A stretch of 64,000 nt of DNA from Branchinecta lynchi (taxonomy: Eukaryota > Arthropoda > Branchiopoda > Anostraca > Branchinectidae), in NCBI GenBank assembly GCA_023053575.1, contig JAKZAP010000018.1, positions 16,830,202 through 16,894,201 on the forward strand, written 5' to 3'. Position 1 is the first letter of the stretch; each line of letters opens with the position of its first letter. Both the position numbers and the translations under genes were made by a program. Positions 1-10,430 of the stretch are shown in pieces. Below the pieces are notes generated by a model. That model was not told the DNA's origin and made no database searches. It worked only from the letters and a program-made list of their open reading frames with translations.

Positions 1-80
1 GAGTTATCCTGCTTCCAGACAGACGGACATTTTTGCGATGTCATAGGTATCCCTCTACTTACGTTTTGGGATCCCAAAAA
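1..80 (-). mobile_element. GGGATCCC element, 5' end fragment
   Basis: Reverse-oriented terminus of the GGGATCCC family: a GACAGACGGAC tract, then the conserved end reading ACGTTTTGGGATCCCAAAAA. The same end recurs near 6070, 18190 and, forward, at 6259 and 20801. The rest of the copy lies outside the window. Non-coding. Confidence 0.7.
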
Positions 81-437
81 TCGTGTCGCATACGAAGCAG
101 CAGTGTGAACCTAGGAGGGAGGCCAAGAGGAAGGTATAAAAGAAATTACATTTTGAAACAAAAAATCCTGATACACGGATCGGTTATGTTTTATGTCTAT
201 TTTCACACTTGCTTATTATCTGTCAGTCCAGGCGGCTGACATCCCAGATAATGCGGTAACAAGGCCGTCTGATTGACTCTCGCGTGCCACTGGTTAGGAA
301 TTCCCAACAAATAATTGAGGGTATTGAATGCAATGGCACGGAAACAACTGATTTAAGAAGATTGAGACTATGCGGGATGACGATATATAGTACCGATGAG
401 GGGTAAATTGATGCGACAGTTTAGGTTTTCTGCCTTA
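81..437. other. No gene recognised; one short shared repeat
   Basis: No convincing coding sequence. Positions 81-111 are nearly identical to 10211-10241 (start TCGTGTCGCATACGAAGCAG), so this is a dispersed repeat end. Confidence 0.4.
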
Positions 438-452
438 CTTCAAACGGCTACC

Positions 453-605
453 TATCACGAGAAAAGTTTTTACGAGACACAAATTTCTAGACAAATTTTC
501 GCGAGACAAGTCAGTCATTTGGCAATTTTTCACAAGACAAATTACCAGGAGACAAATTATCACGAGGCAAACCTTGCTCAAGACAAATTTCCGTGAGACA
601 AATCC
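453..605 (+). repeat. Left arm array, unit about 17 bp
   Basis: Repeated CACGAGACAAATT-like words (ACGAGACA, GCGAGACA, CACAAGACA, CAGGAGACA, CACGAGGCA, GTGAGACA) about every 15-20 bases. The array recurs inverted at 1330-1474. Confidence 0.6.
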
Positions 606-742
606 TGTATAAAGACTTTCTATAAATTTCAGTGACTGAATCTTATTTGAATAATAAGCCGATCTTTCAGTTGCTGCTGTTTAAGATCTTTTTCAGTACA
701 TGGCCTCCCCCATTTTCCAGTTGCTTGACAAATAGAATGTCA

Positions 743-1207
743 TCAGCTTCTCTGGTCGTCCAAAATTTTATGGACATTGGGTTCAGCTTTCTGATCCCTT
801 TCTGGTAATGAAAATTTCGAGAATCTGGAAGATGGGTGGGCTCTCCTTAGTTCCACGTTAAGTGACCGGGGGTAGGCTTCGAGGTAACTGTTTGTCCGAG
901 TGCCCGAGTTGGTGTGCTGGTTCCAGTGGCATGGTGCAAGGGGGCCGGGCGACAACCAGGTGTTCTGGAAATATTCTGTCAACGGCTGTAGAGTTCGAAC
1001 TTTGTCGTTGACAATCACTGCGGGGCTACATTTGTGGTTGTGGTCAGCCGTGGAAGTTAGAGTAAACTTGCCATTACATTCTTTCCCTCGTACTCGACAG
1101 CTTTTGTCAGAGCATCTGTAGTAGCTGCTTTCTGAACATGTTGAAAGCAGAACGAACTTGTAGCCCCTAGTATGGACTGCAGTCCCTTCTCTTGCAGTTT
1201 TCACCAT
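743..1207 (-). CDS. FLYWCH-type zinc-finger protein fragment (transposon-borne)
   Basis: A 154-codon frame with a true ATG at 1205-1207. Residues 12-60 read as a FLYWCH-like zinc finger: aromatic pair Y29-Y30, then C32 and C37 (C-x4-C) and H56-x-H58 in an HNH context, the C2H2 ligand pattern of the family. FLYWCH domains bind DNA and are often found in, or derived from, Mutator-like transposases (family knowledge). This one sits inside an element with a 9-bp target duplication, so it is probably the N-terminal domain of a decayed transposase or a captured exon. After about residue 75 the sequence has no recognisable domain and may be read-through. No MULE catalytic domain follows. It could instead be a host exon caught between the arms. 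Confidence 0.6.
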   Translation of the reverse strand: MVKTAREGTAVHTRGYKFVLLSTCSESSYYRCSDKSCRVRGKECNGKFTLTSTADHNHKCSPAVIVNDKVRTLQPLTEYFQNTWLSPGPLAPCHWNQHTNSGTRTNSYLEAYPRSLNVELRRAHPSSRFSKFSLPERDQKAEPNVHKILDDQRS

Positions 1208-1329
1208 TTCAAACTGGATTTAGGTTGACATTATGTTTCCAAAACCAAAACTGACAACTATCCTAACATGCACCCTCTACTATATATACAGTAGCTCACT
1301 CTAAGCTGATTGTCTTAATCCTACTTTTC

Positions 1330-1474
1330 TTAATCCGGGTTGTCTGGTCGAAGGGTTGCCTAATGAATAATTGCCTCTTGAAGACTTGTCTAATGCTCTA
1401 ATTGCCTCGCGCCGATTTGCCTAGGCACACTTGTCAAAAGCCGATTGTCTCGTGAAAACTTGCCTCGTGATATG
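1330..1474 (-). repeat. Right arm array, inverted relative to the left arm
   Basis: On the minus strand it repeats CACGAGGCAA / CACGAGACAA / GCGAGGCAA / AGAGGCAA words at about 17-bp spacing, matching the array at 453-605 in inverted orientation. Confidence 0.6.
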
Positions 1475-1755
1475 CTCCCCTTCAAACGAAGCCAACCGAG
1501 CGTCCGCCATCGGTACGAACTTTCCAGCTTTTTAAGTTGCAAATGTGAAAAGAAACACTGGAACTTCATAGCACTTCTGGGCTAAAGAGGAATTACAAGA
1601 GTTCTGGAGAATCTTTCCGTGAAATTTAGAAAACTCGAGACTTCTAGAAAGTATTTTTTGTGGAATATGAGGATGAGTTTGTTTAGTCATTAATAATAGG
1701 CAGTGTCTTTGTTGACTTGGTTTTTGAAACCGTCTGTAGCCTAGATGAGCGAATC

Positions 1756-2613
1756 GGGATCGACTAAAAGCAGGAAAGGAAAGGCAAGAGAAAAGCAGGA
1801 AAGAATACTAAAACCAGGAAGGGCAAACTAAAACGAGGAAAGAATTACCAGGAATCGGGGATTCAAAAAACTGGCAAGCCTTTCCTCTGTTTAGTATCCC
1901 GTGAGGGGTCGGCAACTTCCATTTGTTGAAGTTCACCTTTTCCTCCTTTTAGTATTCGAAAAAACTGGCAAGCCTTTCCTAGTATCCCGTGAGGGACTAA
2001 AAAGGAGGAAAAGGTGAACTTTTACAAGAGTAAGTTGCCCACACCTCACGAGATACTAAACCGAGGAAAAGCACGGCACAGCTTGCCAGTTTCTTCTGAT
2101 ACTAAAAGGCGAACTTTTACAAATGTTAGTTGCTAACCCCTCACGGGTTACTAAACAGAGGAAAGGCTTGCCAGTTTTTAGAATTCCTAATTTCTTTCCT
2201 CGTTTTGGTACTCTCCGTGACAAGCTACTAAAACCAGGAAAGAAATATTTGACTTGAAATATCTTAGTTGCCGACCCCTCGCTGGACTCATGATCGCCTA
2301 CCGACAAGGTACTAAAAGGAGGAAAAGGTGAACTTTTACAAATGTAAGTTGCCGACCCCTCACGAGAAACTAAACTGAGGAAAAGCACGGCACAGCGTGC
2401 CAGTTTTTTTTGAATACTAAAAGGAGGAAAAGGTGAACTGTTACAAATGTAAGTTTCCGACCTCTCACTGGATACTAAACAGAGGAAAGGCTTGCCAGTT
2501 TTTCGAATCCTCGATTCCTGGTAATTCTTTCCTCGTTTTAGTTTGCCGTTCCTGATTTTAGTATTCTTTCCTGCTTTTCTCTTGCCTTTCTTTTCCTGCT
2601 TTTAGTCGATCCC
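1756..2613. mobile_element. GGGATCGACTAAAA element 1 (Mutator-like, long inverted repeats)
   Basis: Starts GGGATCGACTAAAAGCAGG and ends CCTGCTTTTAGTCGATCCC, its reverse complement. Flanks are GAGCGAATC (1747-1755) and GAGCGGATC (2614-2622), a 9-bp duplication with one mismatch. Most of the length is palindromic, built from ACTAAAACGAGGAAAG and GAGGGGTCGGCAACTT modules in both orientations. Short frames inside are not coding. Confidence 0.75.
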
Positions 2614-2622
2614 GAGCGGATC

Positions 2623-3717
2623 ACTGTGTGTTCAACCTAATACGTAAAGATCATATGGACGAATGTCGGAAATTCTGCATAACTAGCCTGCTGTCCAAGT
2701 TGCTCCCCATGTCGGAAGCAGTGACTGGGAGCCCAAGCGGTCTCGGAACGAGGCGACCGCGGTAAGTACATGAAACGAGGTATGAGAGATGGATGAGAAA
2801 TGGTAAGTTTTGTGAATAAGGACATATAGAGTTCAGAAAGAACATTGACTAGTTCTATGTTTGCGGGAGGTCCTTTCTCATGACTCTTTCATCCTGATTC
2901 TGCATCATCCCTTCGCCACCAGTCGTTAGAGCGTTTGACCGTTCACGCTTATGTAGTAACACGAATAAAAATACTTCGCCTTGTAAGCCTTATCCTGTGC
3001 AAATCAAGCTGTACGCCGCTCGCCAACGTTTGGAACACGTATGCGCAGATTTTCAAAACAGAGCCTTAAGCATGACAATGAATCTCAAGAGTTTGCCCAA
3101 GAGAACATAACCTCTGATGACTTTCATCCGGAATTTTAGATAAGCCTCTACCGGTTTTATAACAATCCAGTATAATATCTGTTGCAACGTGTCTGTTAAA
3201 CTTGAACTAGTGCCTATTTCTCGATATAGTTTTGAGCCTACCAGGATTGCTCTTATTATTCCAGATAAGGTAAAAGCTTGTAAGCACAATTAGTAATATA
3301 TATTAAAACGACTGACTCTCATTCAAGGAGCTCATTCTGCTCCATGTGTATTACAAATATCTCTCCTTAAACGTTTCCCTCTTTCTTCTTCAGTAGTCAC
3401 GTGATGGAAATGCATTTCTGTGATTGGTCATGTATAATTTTTAACACACAAAATAGAACCCGTTCCTATTAATTTTTACCACAGCAGGCCTCGGCGGGAT
3501 GAAAGTTTATCACACTTACTCGCGGATAGCACGTATTGTTCAGAAATTCTGCGCCTTAAACGTAAGCTTGAACAGTCATTATTTCTCGGGTTTGGTAAAT
3601 TGATGTATGATTAAATCAGGGCCATCGTAAATTCCCGTGTCCTTTTTGCTTTAAGTTAGTACTTTCGGAAAGACGGTATCAATTTGGTGTTTATTTTGGA
3701 AAGCTGAAAAGACGTAC
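2623..3717. other. No gene recognised
   Basis: Neither strand has a frame with a recognisable domain. It lies on the downstream side of the P450 exon and may be its intron. I looked for the P450 C-helix WxxxR and haem-binding FxxGxRxCxG patterns and did not find them. Confidence 0.4.
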
Positions 3718-4051
3718 CTTTTCCGCCGAGAAGTCTTCCCAACAGCAACTCCTTCGGCCGAATGCTAAACCTCTCCGCTTGCGCCACACACATATTTTGT
3801 GCAATTTTCGTATCAGTCACTACCACTACCCTATGGAGTCCAAGCTTACAAAAGTAAATTCCACCATAAATGTTTGCCCAATTTTGAAACTGATCCAGTC
3901 CCACTTTTCCTATTAGGGATGGCAAGGAGCCAATCAATGGCCACCCTTTTGGACCTGGTGGTAGGATGTAACCCCTGAGTTTGAGATCACTTTTGATGTA
4001 CTTGTTTAGTAAAAAGAGGATGAGAACACCGAGTAAGATAGTAACTATCAT
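3718..4051 (-). CDS. Cytochrome P450, CYP2-like, first coding exon
   Basis: The ATG at 4049-4051 opens 111 codons that end at a consensus donor AAG|GTACGT (GT at 3716-3717), phase 1. Residues 2-18 are a hydrophobic N-terminal anchor. A basic linker follows, then the proline-rich hinge PPGPKGWPLIGSLP at about residues 31-44, then GGIYFCKLGLHRVVVVTD, the beta-1 region of microsomal P450s. These features fit the N-terminal exon of clan 2 P450s: ER-anchored mono-oxygenases that use NADPH-P450 reductase. The frame stays open upstream but has no ATG there. Later exons, including the haem-binding cysteine, are not seen in the 3.7 kb to the left, so the gene either continues outside the window or is an orphan exon. 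Confidence 0.8.
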
Positions 4052-4940
4052 TTTCAGAAAGAGATGGTGGCACAAATTTTTCACTCTATTTGTATTCAAA
4101 TAACCTGGTGCAGATCTTTGTAGGTGCCAAAGGAAGGTTGATCAGAGCATCCTGCAAGAAGCGGAGTTAAAGACGGCTCACGACATCGGTGCATATACAG
4201 TCTGTCACTTTGTTCAATACTAATGATAATAAAATAATAAATTAAAAACAAACCTGTCTCGCTTGTAATCAGGTCACTCGCTCAAGTCCGTCTGTAATCA
4301 TTTCCCGCAACGCCGGAGTTTTTAAATACCTCCATTACGAGTTAATGTTTTATTTCCCACCAAAACTTGTGATCGTAAAAATAAATTAAGAACCCATACG
4401 TATAAAAACAATGCAACACCAAAAGAAACTCCGAACTGTGATCCATCTGACCGACTAATCTGCGCTCGGCACTGGAAAGGTGGAAATAAAATTAAATAGG
4501 ATAAGAAACTCAAATTCGAAAGTCAATTGAAAATATTCAAAATTCCAAGTAAATTTCAGAGAGGAAAACAATAAAATAAAGAACAAACAATTAGAATCGG
4601 AACTCAAAAGTGAAAACCATAACAAACAAATACTAAAAGATTGTAAAATTAAAACTCAATAAAATGATTCACAACTTATGAAGGAAAGACGACAGATTAT
4701 GTTTCAGCCCTTTCAACTCCCGTTTAATTTTCTCAGGCTTGTTCACCTTAATTAGGTGATGCTTTTTATATCATAAGTAACCATCATATTAGTGTTCCAC
4801 CCAAACCTGCTAAAAGGACACCGCCATTTAGAAATAATAAAATATCGTGTTTTAATTTTAGAAGTATCTATAGTGCATAGAACTGAAAGGAATGAGGAAG
4901 CTAGGGACACTGTGGCAAAACTGTAAGGTTACAAACGTGT
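4052..4940. other. AT-rich stretch, no gene recognised
   Basis: AT-rich from about 4200 to 4700 without coding signal. It lies upstream of the P450 start, so it probably contains the promoter or 5' UTR, but no TATA box or initiator stands out. Confidence 0.35.
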
Positions 4941-5450
4941 GCCTTCGGTGGCTCAGTAGCGAGTGCGGTACGCAGGGTTGCCACATCAACAATATTTAGA
5001 GAGTGACGTTTGGCCCAAAATAGAGAGTGAATTGGGAGTGAAATTTATTTTCATGACATGTTCACTTTTGGTCGGAATGGTCTCTGTAAAAATGACACAT
5101 CTTATATTTACTTTCATGATTGAAATTGTCAGCTCTGGTCGGAATCCCTGCTACAAAATGACACAATTGGACATTTTTTTTAAATAGAGTGATTTTAATG
5201 TCCTACGTAGGACAAGAGTGACAAAAACAAAATGGAGTGACAATTCACAGTATCGTGCGACATGTGGCAACCCTGGCGGTACGCATCTCATGAATCCTGT
5301 GACAAATTGCCACCAGAATTCGCTAGAGAAACGATACAATCGCACCTGAGATTTGGTATACTCCTGAAGGGGAGTAAGCGATTAGGTCTTCGATTGATGC
5401 CAAGTCACGCATTAGCCCCGTGGAAAGACAACCAGCAGTCAGCACTGAAG
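4941..5450 (+). repeat. SINE-like repeat with tRNA-like head, split by a hAT MITE
   Basis: Without the insert at 4973-5275 and one duplicate, the sequence runs GCCTTCGGTGGCTCAGTAGC ... GCGGTACGCATCTCATGAATCC. It resembles a tRNA A-box and a CTCAT anticodon loop. The following body (5285-5450) matches 24715-24885, including a CCACCAGAATTCGCTAGAG word. Two copies and a tRNA-like head suggest a SINE (inference); no clear B-box or tail was found. Confidence 0.4.
4973..5275. mobile_element. hAT-like MITE, 303 bp, TIR CAGGGTTGCCACAT
   Basis: A perfect 14-bp terminal inverted repeat, CAGGGTTGCCACAT / ATGTGGCAACCCTG, flanked on both sides by the same 8 bases GCGGTACG (4965-4972 and 5276-5283). An 8-bp duplication and CAG-start ends are the hAT signature. 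No transposase inside. Confidence 0.88.
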
Positions 5451-5454
5451 TCAG

Positions 5455-6079
5455 AACTGAGAACTGATTTTCCGGTTATGGCCGGATTCCGGGCGATCTA
5501 CTCGTCCAGCGACAAAATAATTTTCATATTCGGATTCAGCATGTTTCACTATCCTCAAATCGAACCTCTAATCAACTTCAGATTAATCTTTTATTTTCGA
5601 CAAACTTTCCGGTTTTCGCCGGATTCCGGCCGATCTACTTATCCAACGAGGAAATCATTTTCATATTTTTGATTCAGCATGTCTCATTACCCTTAAATAG
5701 GATATCTAATCAACTTCAGATATAACTTTTACTTTTAACAAACTTTCCGGTTTTTGCCGGATTCCAGGCGAACTACTTGTCCGGCGAGAAAATGGTTTTC
5801 ATATTCGTGTTCAGCATGTCGTCTTACCACTTCATCAACTATCTCATTAGCTTTTAAAAAATGTTTTTTTTGCCCCTTAATTTGAAACCCCTCCCCCAGC
5901 TATCGGACCCATCTACGAACTCGACCTTTCCTTTGACTCGAAGAGTCCTCACGCCAAGTTTCATCTAAATATCTCATTCCCTTCGAGAGCTATCGTGCTG
6001 ACGGACGAACGGATGGACAGACGGACAACTTTTGCGATGTCATAGTTATCCCTCCACTTACGTTTTGGGATCCAAAAAT
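5455..6079 (-). mobile_element. GGGATCCC element, reverse, partly truncated
   Basis: Units of about 137 bp with GCCGGATTCC at 5481, 5618 and 5756, then the family head: GACAGACGGACAACTTTTGC, TTATCCCTCCACTTACG and GGGATCC with an A5 end. Oriented head-to-head with the forward copy starting at 6254. Confidence 0.75.
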
Positions 6080-6086
6080 AGAGAAA

Positions 6087-6253
6087 ACAAGAGCTAGAAG
6101 CTATGGCACTTGCAAGGCTGGTTCAGAGGATGAATATAGAATCTGTCTTTTTGTGGGTTTGTTCTGATCATTTCTAAGCAAAACCCTTGAGATAAGAATG
6201 ATCATGGACCCTTGGAAATCAGGAGACTGGATCGTTTGGTAAAAATTATTTTA
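6087..6253 (-). mobile_element. TGGCAC element terminus (reverse) between two GGGATCCC copies
   Basis: Starts AACAAGAGCTAGAAGCTATG then GGCACTTGCAAGGCTGG, matching the reverse TGGCAC end at 10431. It continues into a module containing AAGCAAAACCCTTGAGA that recurs at 7434 and, inverted, at 18200-18480. The forward GGGATCCC copy interrupts it at 6254. Confidence 0.5.
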
Positions 6254-7391
6254 TTTTTGGGATCCCAAAACGTAAGTGGAGGGATACCTATGACAAAGCA
6301 AAAGTTGTCCGTCTGTCCGTCCGTCTGTATGCACGATAACTCTCGAAGAGAATGAGATATTTTGATGAAACTTGGTGTGAGGATTCGTTGGGCCGTCGGA
6401 CCAGTCGAGTTCGTAGATGGGTTTTGTAGCCCTACATTTAGGGGTGGGGGAGGGGATTCAAATTAAGGGGCAAACAAAATATTTCTAACAGATAATGTGA
6501 TAGTCGATTATGGGGTAAGAAGACATGCTCAGCACGATGGTGAAAACCATTTTGTCATCGGAAGAGTAGTTCGCCCGGAATCCGGCCAAAACCGGAAAGT
6601 TTGTTAAAAGTAAAAGTTTTATTTGAAGTTGATTAGGTGTTCGATTTAGGGGTAGGAAGACATGCTGAAGACGATGGTGAAAACCATTTTCTTGACGGAC
6701 AAGTAGCTCGACCGGAATCCGGCAGAAACTGGAAAGTTTGTTAAAATTAGAAGTTTTATTTCGAGTTGATTAGATGTTCGATTTGGGGCAAGAAGACATG
6801 TTGAACACTTATGTGAAAACAATTTTCTACCCGGACATGTAGTTCGCCCGGAATCCGGCGAAAACCGGAAAGTTGGTTAAAAGTAAAAGTTTAATCTGAA
6901 GTTGATTAAATGTTTGATTTATGGGTAAAAAGACATGCCGAACACGATGGTGGAAATCATTTTATCGCTGGACAACTAGTTCGCCCGGAATCCGGCCAAA
7001 ACAGGAAAATTTGTTAAAAGCAAAAGTTCGATTAGATGACAGATTAAGGGGTAAGAAGAGAGGCTGAGTCGGTTTATGACTGAGTCGGTTTATGACCGGA
7101 TTTTTTTGTAAGTCAAACTTTTATTCGAAGTTGATTAGATGTTCTTTATAGGGATAAGGAGATACGCTGGTTTTGTTTCTGTATTTTTTTTGCTGGACTA
7201 GTAGTTCGCTCGGAAATCGGCAGGAAGTCTCGGTCAGTATCGTCAAAATAGATATGGCTTATAGAGGTATATCTGAACTTGGTTTTCTCTGATGATTAGC
7301 CTGTCCGAGACTGGATCTGGCGAAGACAAGACTCGATTGTCTGAATCAAATATTAGATTTTTGGGATCCCATTGACACCTTTGGTCTTGTT
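6254..7391 (+). mobile_element. GGGATCCC element, full-length forward copy
   Basis: Starts TTTTTGGGATCCCAAAACG and ends ATTTTTGGGATCCC...GGTCTTGTT. A GTCCGTCTGTCCGTCCGTC tract follows the head. Four internal units of 136-147 bp are marked by CCGGAATCCGG at 6565, 6712, 6848 and 6985. Each carries AAACCGGAAAGTTTGTTAA and a conserved AGTTGATTAGATGTTCGATT. No coding capacity. Confidence 0.75.
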
Positions 7392-8099
7392 TAGCTTGGC
7401 TGTAATGATGTGCACTTTGAAGGCGCTAGATCTGTAAGCAAAACCCTTGAGACAAAAACGATAATAGGTCGTTGGAAATCATTAATATATCGTTGGATCG
7501 AAAATATTTTTTTCTTTCTGGGGTAAGAGGAGCACTTTAAGGGAGCCAGAAATTCATTTGTAAGCAAACCTTGATGCAAAATTGAGCATGGCCTCATGGG
7601 GATAATGAAATATTTAGTTTGCTTAAAAGTATTTTTGTTTTACTGTGCGGTTAAGAGTAGTTAAGGAATGATCGGATTTCGGAAGTGACGACTTCTATGC
7701 TAATCTTGTCGAATCTCTATTTTTTAGCCAAGTTTCATCGTCGTAGCACATCAGGAAGTACCTTTACTTGCGATGACCGGAATTCCCCACAGAGACCGGA
7801 TACAATCCGGTAATGTACATGATTTATCGATAGCATTTGTTGTTATTCCCACCAAGTTCCATCCCGATCTCTCCAGTCTAAGCGAGTCACGTATCCCCCC
7901 CCCCCCCTCAACGCTGTCGGATCCAGCCCTGCTATCGAAAGAACATCAGATACATGTCTTCTGTTAATCATTAAATTTCCGTGCAATCTGATTACCCGTT
8001 CAAAAGTTATGCATGACAGAACATTCTGAATTTCCCTTCCCTCCATCCCCCCCCCCCCCCACGATGATTTGATCAGAAAATTTGTAAAATAATCACACA
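7392..8099 (-). mobile_element. TGGCAC element body (reverse), diverged
   Basis: Contains two AAGCAAACCCTTGA-type modules (7434, 7561), then reverse-strand TGGCAC units with CCAAGTTTCATCGTC, CACCAAGTTCCATCCCGATC and C-runs (7897, 8048). Together with 6087-6253 it may be one older copy split by the GGGATCCC insertion. Confidence 0.5.
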
Positions 8100-8617
8100 T
8101 TTGTATGGCACTTGCCCTTCGGCCAAGTGCCATATAGCGATCGCAATTTCTGTCCGTCCGTCGGTCTGTCGGTCTGTTCAGGTTTTGCTAGTTCGGGCAC
8201 TTCCACATAAGCTAGGACGATAAAACTTGGCAGGCGTATCAGGGACCCCGAATGATTAAGTTGGAAATAGTCACTTCCCCCATCCGAGCACCGTGGGGGG
8301 AGTGGAGGGAGGGGGAATCCGGAATCTTGAGGTATTTATAACTTGTGAACGGGTGATCGGATCTCGAATGAAACTTGATATTTGGAAAGACCTCATGCCT
8401 CAGACAACCCATTTAAAATCCGGACCGGATCCAGTGACTTTTTTTTTTTGGGGGGGGGGGCTGGAGGGGGCAACCGGAAATCTTGGGAAACGCTATGAGT
8501 GGAGGGATCGAGATGAAACTTGGTGGGAAGACACCTAGCAAACACTAGATCTATCATTGATATAACCGAGGCGTGCCTACTCGTAACAAGTGCCATATGA
8601 GCTCGTAGCTCTTGTTT
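8100..8617 (+). mobile_element. TGGCAC element, minimal copy (518 bp, one unit)
   Basis: The head ATGGCACTTG...CAAGTGCCAT (8105-8133) is a 10-bp inverted repeat around CCCTTCGGC. A GTCCGTCCGTCGGTCTGTC tract and one 281-bp unit follow. The tail is CAAGTGCCATATGAGCTCGT then AGCTCTTGTTT. The flanking words TGTAAAATAATCACA at 8085 and 8655 are similar, but the second lies about 38 bp beyond the tail. Confidence 0.75.
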
Positions 8618-8969
8618 ATACTGTAAATATAAAATGTATTTTACATTAACAATGTAAAATAATCACAGATTGGTATATACACACTTTTAACACGCACATT
8701 TTAATATTCTTTATTTGAACTTGTATGTCGTTCAATGTCGTTACATGTAGTTGTATGTTTTGTTGGTTCCGCGTCGTTTTTCTATTGGTATTGTGTTGGA
8801 TCTTATGATTTAGTTGTTGTTATTTTTCGCTGAGGACAGTTTGTCGGAAGTACAACCGAAATATCTGAATTTATATTTATCCCTCGCACATCATCTTAGA
8901 GGGATAACTAGCTGATCAAGAAAAAAAAATCCGAAAACCACGGTTTTCTCTTTCTTTCAAAAATTTCTT

Positions 8970-9292
8970 TCTCGAGATTTCTGTTCTTCCCCCCCCCCCC
9001 CCAACTCCCCCACAGCTGTCAAATCCGGTCGCGACTTTAAATGGGACATTACAGTTATGTCATCTATTCAGTTATTAAGTTTCATTCCAATCCGATCTCC
9101 CGTTCGAAAGCTACGCACTACTCAGTTTTAGGGATTCCCCCCTAGATGGACTGATCAGAAAACTGATTATTTCCAAGTTAGTTTGGTCGTGTCCGTGATT
9201 TGCGTCTGCCAAGTTTAATCGTCATGCCAAATCTGGAAGTACCCATCTCCGGACTGACCGACGGACAAGTGATCGGCATGGCACTTGATCGA
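8970..9292 (-). mobile_element. TGGCAC element, reverse fragment
   Basis: Reverse TGGCAC sequence: C-run, CAAATCCGGTCGCGACTTTAA, AAGTTTCATTCCAATCCGAT, ending GGCACTTGATCGAAAGGCAAG then TGC, a decayed head hairpin. Confidence 0.55.
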
Positions 9293-10430
9293 AAGGCAAG
9301 TGCAAAACAACAAGATAATATGTTCTCCTCCCGGAATTACTTGAGCTGCGTTTTCAGCAATTAGCGTGTTGAACTCGAATCCTAACATGCTGCGCTGTCA
9401 CCTGTTTTGAGCGGCCGTGTTTTGCATAATAGAACCCGGCACAGGATTTGATACTCTACCGCGACCATTTGTGTTTGGATTCGGTGTTGAACTCGAAAGA
9501 AACACGGGAGCTAAAAACGCTTGGAGCCACAGAACACGGAACCCGTGTTAGGATGCGCACTGGATGCGTCCGTAAAAACGACTTGTGACGAACACGGGTT
9601 AAGAATCGCGAGCCTGAAAAAGCAACATTGAAAAATTTCGTTTTGTCTTAATGCAGCTTGGGGTTAGTACGAGCGCAGTTGTGCACACGCTCATCAGATA
9701 TTGACGGAAATGATGAAACAGGCTACCCCGCGGTAACCCATGGTTCACACTGCTGTGATTTCGCGCAAAATTCTGTGTCATGCGACATACGGCACAAATC
9801 GTGCGACATACAACGCATAACTTTGGTTTTTGTCGCAGTGTCGGATGCGTTGAAATATTCAACTGATCCGACATAACGCATATGATTCGTGAGGGAAAGA
9901 AAAGAAAAACAAAGACTAGTTAACTTTCAAGGCTAAAAATCGCTCTACCTTGATCTGACTGTAATCCTAGGATGTCTGAATGCAAAATATCTTCTTAACA
10001 AACTTGTATTAACCTGTTTTGAACAAAATGACATATGGGGTTTGACAAAAAATTCCCTAATGATGGGTGGTATTCAAATGGGTAATCTCCCAGCATCTTC
10101 AGACTCTGTTTCCCCAAGCGTTTCTTTGTCCTTTCGTTTTCCATTTGCGACTGCGTGGTAGTGGGAAGGTCCATGCGATTCTGTCGCACATTGGAACACC
10201 AAAGAAAAAATCGTGTCACACACGAAGCAGCAGTGTGAACCAAGAGTAACCCTTGGCTATGTAGGGTAAAGTGTGGTATTCACAGCATAGTATTCGCATT
10301 CTCAGTCGGTACCGCTGATGGGTGCATCGCATGTTTGCTCCCAACCGGGGGCGCTATAATCGTAAAGCTTTAGTAAAATCATAGTAAAATTTACAGCACT
10401 TTTTCTGCTGTTCTGCAAAAGAAGGAGATA
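9293..10430. other. No gene recognised; possible decayed MITEs
   Basis: No coding signal. TTGAACTCGAATCCTAACATG at 9368 and CGGAACCCGTGTTAGGATGC at 9537 suggest a decayed inverted-repeat element. Positions 10211-10241 repeat 81-111. Confidence 0.3.

Larger units (their letters stand above)
447..1479. mobile_element. Foldback Mutator-like element carrying a FLYWCH frame
   Basis: Flanked by a perfect 9-bp direct repeat CTTCAAACG (438-446 and 1480-1488). Both ends carry an inverted match around TATCACGAG: the left reads GCTACCTATCACGAG, and the right, on the other strand, GGGAGCATATCACGAG. The arms (about 453-605 and 1330-1474) are inverted arrays of a degenerate unit of about 17 bp containing CACGAGACAA. 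A 9-bp duplication is typical of Mutator-like elements (known for the superfamily); the assignment is inference because no transposase core is visible. The FLYWCH frame at 743-1207 lies between the arms. Confidence 0.65.

Noticed and set aside
4951..4990. tRNA gene suspected from GGTGGCTCAGTAGC
   Set aside because: No complete cloverleaf or B-box; better explained as a SINE-like head interrupted by a hAT MITE.
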